Source of the DNA: Nucisporomicrobium flavum
GTDB taxonomy: Bacteria > Actinomycetota > Actinomycetes > Mycobacteriales > Micromonosporaceae
Assembly: GCF_016464385.1 (NCBI RefSeq)
Contig: NZ_JADMLH010000006.1
Span: forward strand, 124,001 to 188,000
Direction of reading: 5' to 3'
Length of the DNA: 64,000 nucleotides
Shown: positions 17,125-25,562 of the stretch, piece after piece
Layout: every line of letters begins with the position of its first letter
How positions within the stretch are numbered: position 1 is the stretch's first letter
Program-made: the position numbers and the translations under genes
Notes under the pieces: model-generated
Told to the model about the DNA's origin: nothing
Databases searched by the model: none
What the model saw: only the letters and a program-made list of their open reading frames with translations

Positions 17125-20100
17125 ATGGCGGAGAACCGTACGGCCCCGGACGACGCGTTGCAGCGGTGGTGGGAGCGGGTGGCGGCCGGTGACACGGTGT
17201 ACCGCGCCGCCCTCGATGCGGCCATCGAGCAGGGGCGGCGCCGGGTGGACGGCGGCGCCGGCGGGGATCTCGAGGAGCGGCAGCTCGCGATCGCCTATCA
17301 GGATCGCTGGGAACGCGACCGCGCCGGCTTCGACGACGCCGACCGGGCCATCGCCCTGTGGCGGCGCGTTCTCGGCCGGCAGCCCGATGACGGGTACGCC
17401 GCCCTGCTCTGCGGCCGGCTGCTGGCGTTCCGGGCCGAGCGGACCCGGGACCCGGGAGACATGGCGGAGGCCGTACGGCTCGCCGACGTCGCCACCCGGG
17501 CCATCGACGACGCCGACTCGTGGTACGTGTCCGGCTGGGCCCACCTGGTCCGCGCGTTCAGCGGCGGGCAGCCCGACGGCCTCGACGAGGCGCTGAGCCG
17601 GTTCGGCACCGCCCTGCGCCGGGGGCCCGACGACAACCAGCGCTGTGTCATCGCCCGCGATCAGCTGCGCGCCTCCTTCAGCCGGTACGGGCTGGGCCGC
17701 CTCAGCCGGGCGGAGCTCCGCGACCTCGTCGAGCGCGGGCACGCGCTGCTCGACGCTCCCGGCGACGCCGACGTGCCCAACCAGGCGCTGCTGGCGGGCA
17801 CCCTGGCCATGATCGAGATCGGTACCGCCGCGCCGGAGGGCCGGGCGCACGACTTCGCCCGATGCCGTGCCCTTCTCGCCCGGTACCGCGACGTCGAACT
17901 GCCCGACCCGCACCTGCGCGCCGAGCTCGACGGCGCCCAGGCCCAGCTGGACCACTTCGCGGGCACGGGCGGCGACCTGGACCGGGGCGTCGCCGCCGTC
18001 GGCCGGCTCGCCGCGTCCGACCGGTTCTCCCCCGAGCACCGCGAGACCATCGCCGCGCACCTCGCGCTCATGCGCACCGGCCGCGCGGCCGAGGAGGGCG
18101 ACCTCGCCGCCCTCGACACCGCCATCGAGCAGCTCCGCACCGGGCCGGACCAGGCCGCGAGAGGACTGGCCGCGGCGCTGACGTCGGTCCGCGAGGCCGG
18201 GCGGCTCGCCGAGGCGGGCGACGAGACGGCAGCCGCCGCCGCGCTGGCCCGCGCCCGGCAGGAGCTGCCCGGCGACCATCCGGCGGCGGAGATGCTGGGC
18301 GCCATGCTCGCCGACCTGACCGGTGGCCGGTCGCCCGTCAGCGACGACACCCCGGTCGCGGCGGCCGCCCGCGTCACCGGCCTGTCCGCCGAGGTGCGTG
18401 CGGCGGCGGGTCGCGGCGACCTCGCCACGCTGCGCCGGCTCGCCGCCACGGCGGGCCCGCTCGCCGACCTGATCCCGGACGACTTTCCGATGCTGAAGAT
18501 CCCCGCGCTGAGCACCGCCGGGACGGCCGAGGTGGAGGTGGCCCGCCGCGACCCGGCCGACCACGCCGCAGCTGCGCGGGCCACCGCCCGGCTCGCCGCG
18601 GCCTGCGCGCTGGCCGGCGGACCGCACCACGCGCTCTGGCCCCAGCTGGCAGTCGCCCACGGGCATGCGCTGCGGCTCGGCCACCGGCCCGATCCGGCCC
18701 GCAGCCGGGAGGCCGGCCGGTCCGCGCTGGTCGCCCTCACCTGGCAGGCGCTTGTCCAGGCGGACACCGGCCGCGCCCTCGAAGCGGCGACCGCGGCCGG
18801 GCGGCACGTCCGTACCGTCGCGGCCTGGTGCGCCGAGGACGCCGGCGATCCGGCCGCCGGCGACGACCTGGTGGCGGTCCTCGACGCCGGGCGCGGGCTC
18901 GCGCTGAACGCCGCCACGGCCTCCCGGTCCATGCCGGAGCGGCTGGCCGCGGCCGGTCACCCCGGCCTCGCGGAGGCCTGGCGGGCCACCGGCGGCACCG
19001 GTGGGACACCCGACGACAACCTGCGCGTACGGGCCCTGCACGCGCTCACCGCCGGCTCGGACGTGTTCACCGCTCCCGGCCCGGACGAGATCCGGCGGGC
19101 GCTGACCGCGGCCGGCGCCGACGCGCTGGTGTATCTGGTTCCGGCCGACGACACCCGGCCCGGCATGGCGGTGGTCGTGCCCGTTGCCGGCCGGGTACGC
19201 GTGCTGCCCCTGCCCGGCCTGCGCGCCGGACGCGCGCCCACCGGATGGACCCGGGCGGCGCGGGACCTGGCCCCGGCGACGGATGGGAGGACGGCCGGCG
19301 AGCACGACTTCGACGAGGTGTGCCGGTGGGCGTGGTCGGCCGCGATGGGACCGCTCACCGAGCTCACGGACGGGTGGCACCTGCGCCGGCCCGCCCGGCT
19401 GGTGCTCGTCCCGACCGGGGCGCTCGGCCTGGTGCCCTGGCATGCCGCGTCCGACGGGCGGCACTACGCGATCGAGCGGCTCGTGCTCTCGTACGGTGTC
19501 TCCGCCCGGATGTTCTGCGCATCCGCGGGGAGACCGCTGCGCTCGCCGCGGTCCGCGCTCATCGTCGGCAACCCGGGCGGCGACTTGCCGCACGCCGCCG
19601 CGGAAGCCCGCGCCGTCCATCGCGACTTCCATCCCGCCGGCACGCTGATGCCGCGCGCCACCGCCGACGACGTGCTGAGGTGGATCGCCGAGCCGGGGCG
19701 TGGGCCGTCGTTGCTGCACCTGGCCTGTCACGGGTACGTCGACCGGGACCGTCCGGCCGACGCCCGCCTCGCCCTCACCGGCGGCGACCTGCCGGTGCTG
19801 CGGCTGCTCGCCGACGCCCGCTCGGCCGGGCTCGGCCTCGACCGGGTGGTCCTGTCCGCCTGCTCGACCGGGGCGGCCGGCTCGCTGCACGACGAGGCGA
19901 TCAGCCTCGCGACCGCGTTCCTGGCCGGCGGGGCGCACACCGTCTTCGGCTCGCTGTGGGCCGTCCCGGACGCGGACACCGCGAGGCTCATGTACGCGCT
20001 GCACCACCACCTCACCGTGCGGGGCGAGCCACCGGCGGACGCGTTGCGCCTCGCCCAGCTCGCCATGCTGGACCCGGCGCGCTGGCCGCTGCCGGACCTG

Positions 20101-20172
20101 CCGCCGGAGCTGTGGACGAACGGCGGGGCCGGGCCGCGGGGCTGGGCGGCGTTCGTGCACATGGGCCGGTGA
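17125..20172 (+). CDS. CHAT-domain (caspase-like) protein with helical-repeat N-terminus
   Basis: From ATG 17125 (ribosome site AGGAAAGG) the protein is 1015 residues. About 650 residues of alanine-rich helical repeats (TPR-like) precede a C-terminal CHAT peptidase domain. The catalytic dyad is visible: His869 in LACHGYVD and Cys913 in LSACSTG, followed by the GGAHTVFGSLWAV block typical of CHAT. Active CHAT proteins cleave partner proteins in bacterial defence and regulated cell death, and the helical part usually senses the partner. No obvious substrate or effector gene sits beside it: upstream is a secreted hydrolase behind a terminator, downstream a convergent membrane protein. It may act alone. 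Confidence 0.9.
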   Translation: MAENRTAPDDALQRWWERVAAGDTVYRAALDAAIEQGRRRVDGGAGGDLEERQLAIAYQDRWERDRAGFDDADRAIALWRRVLGRQPDDGYAALLCGRLLAFRAERTRDPGDMAEAVRLADVATRAIDDADSWYVSGWAHLVRAFSGGQPDGLDEALSRFGTALRRGPDDNQRCVIARDQLRASFSRYGLGRLSRAELRDLVERGHALLDAPGDADVPNQALLAGTLAMIEIGTAAPEGRAHDFARCRALLARYRDVELPDPHLRAELDGAQAQLDHFAGTGGDLDRGVAAVGRLAASDRFSPEHRETIAAHLALMRTGRAAEEGDLAALDTAIEQLRTGPDQAARGLAAALTSVREAGRLAEAGDETAAAAALARARQELPGDHPAAEMLGAMLADLTGGRSPVSDDTPVAAAARVTGLSAEVRAAAGRGDLATLRRLAATAGPLADLIPDDFPMLKIPALSTAGTAEVEVARRDPADHAAAARATARLAAACALAGGPHHALWPQLAVAHGHALRLGHRPDPARSREAGRSALVALTWQALVQADTGRALEAATAAGRHVRTVAAWCAEDAGDPAAGDDLVAVLDAGRGLALNAATASRSMPERLAAAGHPGLAEAWRATGGTGGTPDDNLRVRALHALTAGSDVFTAPGPDEIRRALTAAGADALVYLVPADDTRPGMAVVVPVAGRVRVLPLPGLRAGRAPTGWTRAARDLAPATDGRTAGEHDFDEVCRWAWSAAMGPLTELTDGWHLRRPARLVLVPTGALGLVPWHAASDGRHYAIERLVLSYGVSARMFCASAGRPLRSPRSALIVGNPGGDLPHAAAEARAVHRDFHPAGTLMPRATADDVLRWIAEPGRGPSLLHLACHGYVDRDRPADARLALTGGDLPVLRLLADARSAGLGLDRVVLSACSTGAAGSLHDEAISLATAFLAGGAHTVFGSLWAVPDADTARLMYALHHHLTVRGEPPADALRLAQLAMLDPARWPLPDLPPELWTNGGAGPRGWAAFVHMGR

Positions 20173-20190
20173 GCAAACCCCGGAGATCCG

Positions 20191-20718
20191 TCAGGACTCC
20201 GGTACGGGCGGCAGCCGGGTAGGAGTGACCAGGCTGATCTCCGGGCTGCGCAGTTCCGCGCGCGCGGCCCGGTTGAACTCGCGTTCCGCCTCCCGGCACG
20301 CCTCGACGAACGGTTCGGGAACCCGGCCCGCCTCGTGATCGGCCCGCGCCTCGGACAGCCGGCCCACCGCGAGCATGAGGGCGGCGGCGGCCTGGACCGT
20401 CGCCGTGGTGTGCGCGATCAGGCCGATCTCGGCCCGGTACCGGACGACGTGGACCCGCGCCTGGCCGCCGTCCGCGTGCGGCAGGCGGGAGACCGAGGAC
20501 GCCGGGATGATCTGCACGTCCGGCCCCAGCACCGTCGCCCGCCACTCCCGGCAGGCGGCGACGAAGGCGGCATACGTGGTGCGCCGGTCCCGGATCGACA
20601 GCGTGGTCTCCTGGTGCTGCCAGGAGGCGCGCTGCACCCGCGCGTTGAGCAGCGAACCCAGCATCACACCGGCCAGCGCGCCCGTCACCGAGAGGAACGC
20701 GAGGATCACCTGAGTCAT
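20191..20718 (-). CDS. Membrane-anchored hypothetical protein
   Basis: The 175-residue product has one N-terminal transmembrane helix (VILAFLSVTGALAGVMLGSLL), then a mostly helical, charged cytoplasmic region (RASWQHQETTLSIRDRRTTYAAFVAACREW). Single-span proteins of this shape (helix, WQ..., RRTTYAAF) are common orphan proteins in actinomycetes. I can assign no function. It is convergent with the CHAT gene (18 bp apart) and divergent from the Nudix gene. Confidence 0.75.
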   Translation of the reverse strand: MTQVILAFLSVTGALAGVMLGSLLNARVQRASWQHQETTLSIRDRRTTYAAFVAACREWRATVLGPDVQIIPASSVSRLPHADGGQARVHVVRYRAEIGLIAHTTATVQAAAALMLAVGRLSEARADHEAGRVPEPFVEACREAEREFNRAARAELRSPEISLVTPTRLPPVPES

Positions 20719-20786
20719 GGCTCCAGCATCGCCGGGAGCGTCAACCGTCCACGTTGTTGTCGGAGGGTCATGGCACCATCCCCCTC

Positions 20787-21185
20787 ATGCTCGAGATCGT
20801 CACCGCGGCGCTGGTCAGCGAAGGCCGGGTCCTGCTCGTCCACCGGAGCCCGGACCGGCACGTCCACCCGGGCGTGTGGGACCTGCCCGGCGGACACGTC
20901 GAGACGGGCGAGACGGAGCTGGTCGCGCTCGCCAGGGAGATGCACGAGGAACTGGGCGTACGCATGACGACGGGCTCGGCGACGCCGCTGTGCCGGCTGC
21001 AGGCGGGATCCGTGCACATCAGCGCCTGGATCGTCCGCGAGTGGAAAGGGACACCGACGAACTGCGCCCCCGAGGAGCACGACGAGATCCGGTGGTTCCG
21101 GCCCGAGGGGATGCCTCCGCTCATCCACGAGCCCGTGAGCGCGGCGGTGATGCAAGCCATGCGGGGACAGGACCAAAGTCCATAG
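20787..21185 (+). CDS. Nudix hydrolase
   Basis: From ATG 20787 the protein has 132 residues. The Nudix box GGHVETGETELVALAREMHEELGV matches GX5EX7REUXEEXGU, so it should hydrolyse a nucleoside diphosphate linked to another group with Mg2+. The substrate cannot be told (MutT-like 8-oxo-dGTP or other). The start is uncertain: GGAGGG lies about 20 bp upstream, and an in-frame TTG at 20754 is another option. The 3' end of the gene holds a DosR-like palindrome that probably serves the next gene. Confidence 0.87.
   Translation: MLEIVTAALVSEGRVLLVHRSPDRHVHPGVWDLPGGHVETGETELVALAREMHEELGVRMTTGSATPLCRLQAGSVHISAWIVREWKGTPTNCAPEEHDEIRWFRPEGMPPLIHEPVSAAVMQAMRGQDQSP
21170..21181 (+). promoter_or_regulatory. 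DosR-like palindrome GGACCAAAGTCC before the ywiC-like gene
   Basis: GGACC-AA-AGTCC is nearly a perfect inverted repeat and resembles the core of the actinobacterial DosR/DevR operator (GGGACTNNAGTCCC). It is inside the end of the Nudix gene and 38-49 bp before the YwiC-like start. It is related to the GGGCCGAAGGTCCC sites in the 46-63 kb region. Confidence 0.5.
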
Positions 21186-21218
21186 TTTCGACGTAGTCCG
21201 GCGTCATAACCTGCTGGC

Positions 21219-21959
21219 GTGATGAGTACCGCCACCCGTCCTGCCCGCCGGCGTACCGTCCGGCAGTTCGTACCGCCGCAGCACGGGGCGTGGGCGATGC
21301 TGCTGCTGCCGTACCTGGCCGGGGTTCTCGCGGCCGGCTTCCGGTGGCCGGATCTGCCGCTGCTGGGCGCCTGGATCGCCGGGTACCTGTTCTCGTACTT
21401 CGCCCTGCAGGCGCTCAAGACGCGCCGGCCGCAGCGCTACCGGGAGCAGCTCCTCTGGTACGGGTCCATCACGGCCGCGCTCGCCCTGCCGGTGCTCGTG
21501 GCCGCGCCGCGGGTGCTGCTCTTCGCCCCCGCGTACGCGGCCCTGATCGGGGTGAACGCCTGGTACGCCCACCGCCGCCGGGAACGGGCGCTGGTCAACG
21601 ATCTCGCCTCGGTGGTGCAGAGCTGCCTCATGGTGTTCGTGGTGGCGGCCGTGGCCGGGCGGGCGCCGGGTGGGGTGTGGGTGCCGTTCCTGGTCGTGCT
21701 GATGTACTTCGCCGGCACGGTGCTGTACGTCAAGACGATGATCCGGGAGCGTGGCAGCCGGGCGTACCGGCATGCGTCGGTGGCGTACCACGCGGTGGCG
21801 CTGGTGGTCGCGGCGACGCTGGGGCCGGTCCAGGCGGCCGTGTTCGCGCTGCTGCTCGCACGCGCGTGGGGGCTGGCGGGGCGGCCGCTCAGCCCGAAAC
21901 AGGTCGGGCTCGCCGAGATCGGCGCCACCGTTCTCGTCCTCGTGGCGGCGCTCGCCTGA
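21219..21959 (+). CDS. YwiC-like integral membrane protein
   Basis: A 246-residue protein with about seven or eight hydrophobic helices. The N-terminal FVPPQHGAWAMLLLPY motif and the later YVKTMIRERGSR segment are marks of the YwiC-like family (UbiA-like fold). In Bacillus subtilis, ywiC lies in the nar/fnr anaerobic region, but the function is not established. Start is GTG 21219 or ATG 21222; there is no strong ribosome site. A DosR-like palindrome precedes it, consistent with low-oxygen or redox control. Confidence 0.88.
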   Translation: MMSTATRPARRRTVRQFVPPQHGAWAMLLLPYLAGVLAAGFRWPDLPLLGAWIAGYLFSYFALQALKTRRPQRYREQLLWYGSITAALALPVLVAAPRVLLFAPAYAALIGVNAWYAHRRRERALVNDLASVVQSCLMVFVVAAVAGRAPGGVWVPFLVVLMYFAGTVLYVKTMIRERGSRAYRHASVAYHAVALVVAATLGPVQAAVFALLLARAWGLAGRPLSPKQVGLAEIGATVLVLVAALA

Positions 21960-21985
21960 CTGTGCCCGTACCCGAAAAAAGGTCT

Positions 21986-22306
21986 CTACGACGCGATGCC
22001 GCGGCGGGGGTCGGGGTAGACCGCGTCGAACGTGCTCAGCCAGCGCACCTGCTCGCGCGGCGGGATGCCGCAGCCGCGCAGGAAGGCGACCAGCGAGTCG
22101 CGGCGTGGCACGGTGCGGCCGGTGACCAGGTTGTGGACCGTGGCGCGGGAGATCGGCGTGCCCGCGTCGGTGCTGCGCCGGGCCACGCTGTCCAGTGACC
22201 GCCGGCAAGCGATCATCAGGGCGCGCAGGCGGCGGGCGAACTCGTGCGGCGTGGCGGCGCCGGTGGGGTCCGGGGGTGCGGTCGTGATGCTGGTGACTGT
22301 GTTCAT
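21986..22306 (-). CDS. XRE-type helix-turn-helix regulator
   Basis: The 106-residue protein is nearly all HTH: FARRLRALMIACRRSLDSVARRSTDAGTPISRATVHNLVTGRTVPRRDSLVAFLRGCG reads as a five-helix XRE DNA-binding domain. The tail (VRWLSTFDAVYPD) is short with no ligand domain. It is the last gene of the minus-strand D-peptide/NSAR locus, 104 bp after the racemase gene, and convergent with ywiC-like. Target unknown. Confidence 0.85.
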   Translation of the reverse strand: MNTVTSITTAPPDPTGAATPHEFARRLRALMIACRRSLDSVARRSTDAGTPISRATVHNLVTGRTVPRRDSLVAFLRGCGIPPREQVRWLSTFDAVYPDPRRGIAS

Positions 22307-22410
22307 CGCTGGTCAAACTCCGTCTGGGCCGGCGGTGCGGGGGCGGGTGGCCATCGCCCATGCTGCTGCGGGCCCGGGAGCCGAAACAAGCACGCGGCCG
22401 CGTACGAGTT

Positions 22411-23517
22411 CTACAGCGGCAGCCACTCGATGCCCGTGGTGACCTCGGCGAGGATCTCCGGCAGCGGCTCCACGCCGAGCCCCGGCCCGGACGGCACCGC
22501 GAGGTGGCCCCCGTCCAGCACGAACGGCTCGGTGAGGTCGGTGCGGAAGTAGCGGCCGGACGCGGACGTGTCGCCGGGCAGGGTGAAGCCCGGCAGCGCG
22601 GCGAGCGCCACGTTGGCCGCGCGGCCCAGGCCGGTTTCCAGCATCCCGCCGCACCAGACGGGTACGCCGTGCGCCGCGCAGACGTCGTGGATGCGGCGGG
22701 ACTCCAGGTAGCCGCCCACCCGGCCGGGTTTGACGTTGACGATGGCGCAGGCGCCGAGCCGGATCGCGTCCGCGGCGGCCCGGGCCGAGGTGATCGACTC
22801 GTCGAGGCAGATGGGGGTGCGTACCCGCTTCGCCAGGTCGGCGTGCCCGACGATGTCCTCCTCGTCCAGCGGCTGCTCGATGAGCAGCAGGTCGAACGGG
22901 TCGAGGGCGGCCAGCAGCGCGGCGTCCGACCGGGTGTACGCGGTGTTCGCGTCCACCTGCAGCAGCACGTCGTCGCCGAACCGCTCGCGGACGGCGCGGA
23001 CCGGCGCCACGTCCCAACCGGGCTGGATCTTGAGTTTGATCCGCAGGTAGCCCTCGGCCAGGTAGCCGTCCACGGCGTCGAGCAGCTCGCCGATCGAGTC
23101 CATGATGCCGACGGACACCCCGCAGGGCACGCGGTCGCGTACCGCACCCAGCTCCCGGGACAGCGGCCGGCCGGCCGCGCGCAGCTCCGCGTCCAGGATC
23201 GCGGTCTCCAGCGCGGCCTTGGCCATCCGGTGGCCCTTGAAGCGGTGCAGGGCCGGGGCGACCGCGGCGGCGTCGGCGGGCGGGCCGGCGGCCAGCGCCG
23301 GGACGAGGAAGCGGCGCAGCACGTCGGCGACGGCCTCGGCGTACTCGCTGGAGTAGAGCGGGTCGCCCATCGCCACGCACTCGCCCCAGCCCTCGGCGTC
23401 CCCGGCGACGGCGCGGACCAGCAGCACCTCGCGGCCGGTCTGGGTGCCGAAGGAGGTGCGGAACGGCGCCACCAGGGGCATCCGTACACGGCGCAGCTCG
23501 AAACCGGTCAGCTTCAC
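22411..23517 (-). CDS. N-succinylamino acid racemase / o-succinylbenzoate synthase family (MenC-like, enolase superfamily)
   Basis: 368 residues from GTG 23517, which overlaps the TGA of the upstream acyltransferase (GTGA), so translation is coupled. The N-terminal cap (ELRRVRMPLVAPFRTSFGTQTGREVLLV) is the MenC/NSAR type. The barrel keeps the KLK pair (RIKLKIQPG), metal ligands in QVDANTAY, LIEQPL and CLDESI, and the opposing Lys in NVKPGRVGG. The family covers menaquinone o-succinylbenzoate synthases and N-succinylamino acid racemases. The neighbours (GNAT succinyltransferase-like, M20 hydrolase) are those of the NSAR pathway, not of menaquinone synthesis, so I favour racemisation of N-succinyl-D-amino acids. 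Confidence 0.9.
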   Translation of the reverse strand: MKLTGFELRRVRMPLVAPFRTSFGTQTGREVLLVRAVAGDAEGWGECVAMGDPLYSSEYAEAVADVLRRFLVPALAAGPPADAAAVAPALHRFKGHRMAKAALETAILDAELRAAGRPLSRELGAVRDRVPCGVSVGIMDSIGELLDAVDGYLAEGYLRIKLKIQPGWDVAPVRAVRERFGDDVLLQVDANTAYTRSDAALLAALDPFDLLLIEQPLDEEDIVGHADLAKRVRTPICLDESITSARAAADAIRLGACAIVNVKPGRVGGYLESRRIHDVCAAHGVPVWCGGMLETGLGRAANVALAALPGFTLPGDTSASGRYFRTDLTEPFVLDGGHLAVPSGPGLGVEPLPEILAEVTTGIEWLPL

Positions 23518-24404
23518 GAGGTCCCCCCGTCGCGGGCGGGGCGGGTGACGACGTACCACCCCGCGCGGTCGAATCCCTGCACCGTGGCGCCCTCGGCCAG
23601 CAGTGTCCCCAGCGCCTCGCGGACCGCCAGCCGCCAGCGCCGGGCCCGGGCAGCATCGGTACGCCGCAACGCCTCGACGTCCGGCGGCACGGCCACCAGC
23701 ACCGTGTCGCCGGCGGCCCGCCCGGGCACCGGCTCGCCGTCCGGGGAGCGGTCCAGGGCGACAGCGGCGCCCGAGCAGGTCAGGTCGGCGACGCTCCACC
23801 GTGGCAGGACGCCCGCACTCGCCTGCCGTACCCGCGGCGCGGCCAGGTCCCAGCGCACCAGCAGCCGGTCGGTGTCGTCGCCGCCGTTCACGCCGTCCCG
23901 CATGCCGCCGTAGAAGTCGGTCAGGTACTGCACCGGCACGCCGCCGAGCTTGACCAGGTTGAAGTACGCGTTGCGGCTGACCAGCGGGTCGAAGGTCCAG
24001 GTGACGGTGTCGACGCCGTGGTCCAGCGCCCACGCGCGCTGGTGCAGCTTCAGCGCCCGGCCGATGCTGCGGCCCATCGCGGCCGGGGCCACGCCGGCGA
24101 TGTGGCTGTGCAGTTCCCGCTGGGCCGGCGGGGCGAAGAAGCCGACGCAGGCGCCCACCATGCCGGAGTCGTCGAACGCGCCGGCGACGTAGCTGCCCGT
24201 CTTGCTCAGCGCGCGCAGCAGCTCCGGGGTGACCAGCGGACTCGCCGGATCGGGCCGCCAGATGGCCGCGAACAGCCGGTCCACCTGCCGCAACTCGCTC
24301 AGCTCGGTCAGCACGCGCACCCGCACGCCCGCGGCGCCGGCGGCGGCGTCCGCTGCGGCCTCCGCCTCGCCGGGCCGGGCCAGCACGCCGGTGGGGTCGC
24401 TCAC
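23514..24404 (-). CDS. GNAT-fold acyltransferase, probable D-amino acid N-succinyltransferase
   Basis: A 296-residue protein of the GNAT type commonly found next to NSAR/OSBS enzymes. Visible features: FAAIWRPDPASPLVTPELLRAL, VGACVGFFAPPAQRELHSHIAGVAP (beta strand with the acyl-CoA-binding region), GRALKLHQRAWALDHGV and the TWTFDPLVSRNAYFNL motif. In Geobacillus, the matching protein transfers succinyl from succinyl-CoA to D-amino acids, the first step of the D-to-L conversion route. Ends are interlocked with both neighbours (ATGA with the M20 gene, GTGA with the racemase). Cytoplasmic. Confidence 0.85.
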   Translation of the reverse strand: MSDPTGVLARPGEAEAAADAAAGAAGVRVRVLTELSELRQVDRLFAAIWRPDPASPLVTPELLRALSKTGSYVAGAFDDSGMVGACVGFFAPPAQRELHSHIAGVAPAAMGRSIGRALKLHQRAWALDHGVDTVTWTFDPLVSRNAYFNLVKLGGVPVQYLTDFYGGMRDGVNGGDDTDRLLVRWDLAAPRVRQASAGVLPRWSVADLTCSGAAVALDRSPDGEPVPGRAAGDTVLVAVPPDVEALRRTDAARARRWRLAVREALGTLLAEGATVQGFDRAGWYVVTRPARDGGTS

Positions 24405-25561
24405 GACGACACCGCATCCGGGTACGCGGACAGCACGGTCCGGTCACCGGCGAGCAGGTCCGCGGTCAGCGCGGCGACCAGCGCGGCCCGCCGAGGCAGC
24501 TCGGCCACCACGACGTGCTCGCTGTCGGCGTGCGCGCCGCCGCCGACCGCGCCGAGCCCGTCGAGGGTGGGCGTACCGACACCGGCGGTGAGGTTGCCGT
24601 CGGAGGCCCCGCCGACAGCCGCCCGGGCCGGCGCCGGGATTCCCAGGCGGCGCGCCACCGCGACGGCACGCTCGTACAGGGCCGCGGACGCGGTCGCTTC
24701 CAGCGGTGGCCGGTTCGGCCCGCCGTCCAGCTGGAGGCGGGCGCCGGGCAGCACCGGGACCAGCGCCCGCATCGCCCGGTCCACCCGCTGCTGCTCGTCG
24801 CGGTCGGCGACCCGCACGTCGACGGCGGTCTCCCCCTCGGCCGGAACCGTGTTCATCGTGGTGCCGGCGGCCAGCGCGGTGGGCACGACCGTGGTGCCGC
24901 GGCCGGGGTCGGCCAGCGCCTGGATCGCGAGGATCTGGTGCGCCAGCTCCACGGAGGCGTTCACGCCGCGGTGGGGTTCCAGCCCGGCGTGGGCGGCTCG
25001 GCCCCGCACCCGCAGCTGGTAGATCGACACGCCCTTGCGTTCGGTCTTCAGCGCGCCACCGTCGGCGGACGCCTCCAGCACCAATGCCGCCGCGCACCCG
25101 GTCGCCGTCGACTCGATCAGCTCGCGGGAGCTCGGCGCGCCGAGCTCCTCGTCGCCGGTGATCAGCACGGTCACGCCGCTGCGGTCGGGCAGCTCCGCGA
25201 CGGCGTGCAACGCCTGCACCACGCCCGCCTTCATGTCGAAGCAGCCGGGGCCGCGCAGGACGCCGCCGGTGACCGTAAACGGCCGGGTCCGCAGCGAGCC
25301 CACCGGCCAGACCGTGTCGTGGTGCCCGGAGATCAGCACCCGCGCCGGGCCGTCGCCGAAGCGCCAGCGCAGATGCGTACGCCCCTGCAGGACGATGCGC
25401 TCCGGCTCGGCGCCCAGCAGCCGGGCGCCCGTCTCGGCGACCACGTCGGCGCTGCGGGCCACGGCGACCACGTCGTGCGACGGCGACTCGCAGGTCACCA
25501 GCCGCTCGATGTCGGCGAGCATCTCCGGCAACCGCCGGGTGAGCCGGTCCAGCACGGTCAT
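24401..25561 (-). CDS. M20-family metallohydrolase, probable N-succinyl-L-amino acid desuccinylase
   Basis: 386 residues with a di-zinc M20 active site: GHHDTVW (His and the Asp relay), GCFDMKAG (bridging Asp), GDEELGAPSS (catalytic Glu and ligand) and HADSEHV (last ligand). A dimerisation lid is inserted in the middle (RGRAAHAGLEPHRGVNAS). In the NSAR pathway, an M20 hydrolase removes the succinyl group from N-succinyl-L-amino acids and releases L-amino acids. A glutamate carboxypeptidase-like peptidase role is the alternative. It starts 1 bp after the S9 peptidase stop and overlaps the GNAT gene by 4 bp. Confidence 0.9.
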   Translation of the reverse strand: MTVLDRLTRRLPEMLADIERLVTCESPSHDVVAVARSADVVAETGARLLGAEPERIVLQGRTHLRWRFGDGPARVLISGHHDTVWPVGSLRTRPFTVTGGVLRGPGCFDMKAGVVQALHAVAELPDRSGVTVLITGDEELGAPSSRELIESTATGCAAALVLEASADGGALKTERKGVSIYQLRVRGRAAHAGLEPHRGVNASVELAHQILAIQALADPGRGTTVVPTALAAGTTMNTVPAEGETAVDVRVADRDEQQRVDRAMRALVPVLPGARLQLDGGPNRPPLEATASAALYERAVAVARRLGIPAPARAAVGGASDGNLTAGVGTPTLDGLGAVGGGAHADSEHVVVAELPRRAALVAALTADLLAGDRTVLSAYPDAVSS

Positions 25562-25562
25562 C

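Noticed and set aside
16879..20160. A 1093-residue open frame on the minus strand opposite the CHAT gene
   Set aside because: Composition is Arg/Gly/Pro-rich without any domain; the plus-strand frame has clear motifs. It is an antisense shadow caused by high GC.
22411..24447. A 678-residue frame joining the racemase to an upstream extension
   Set aside because: The upstream 300 residues are a shadow of the acyltransferase gene; the real start is GTG 23517 coupled to that gene's stop.
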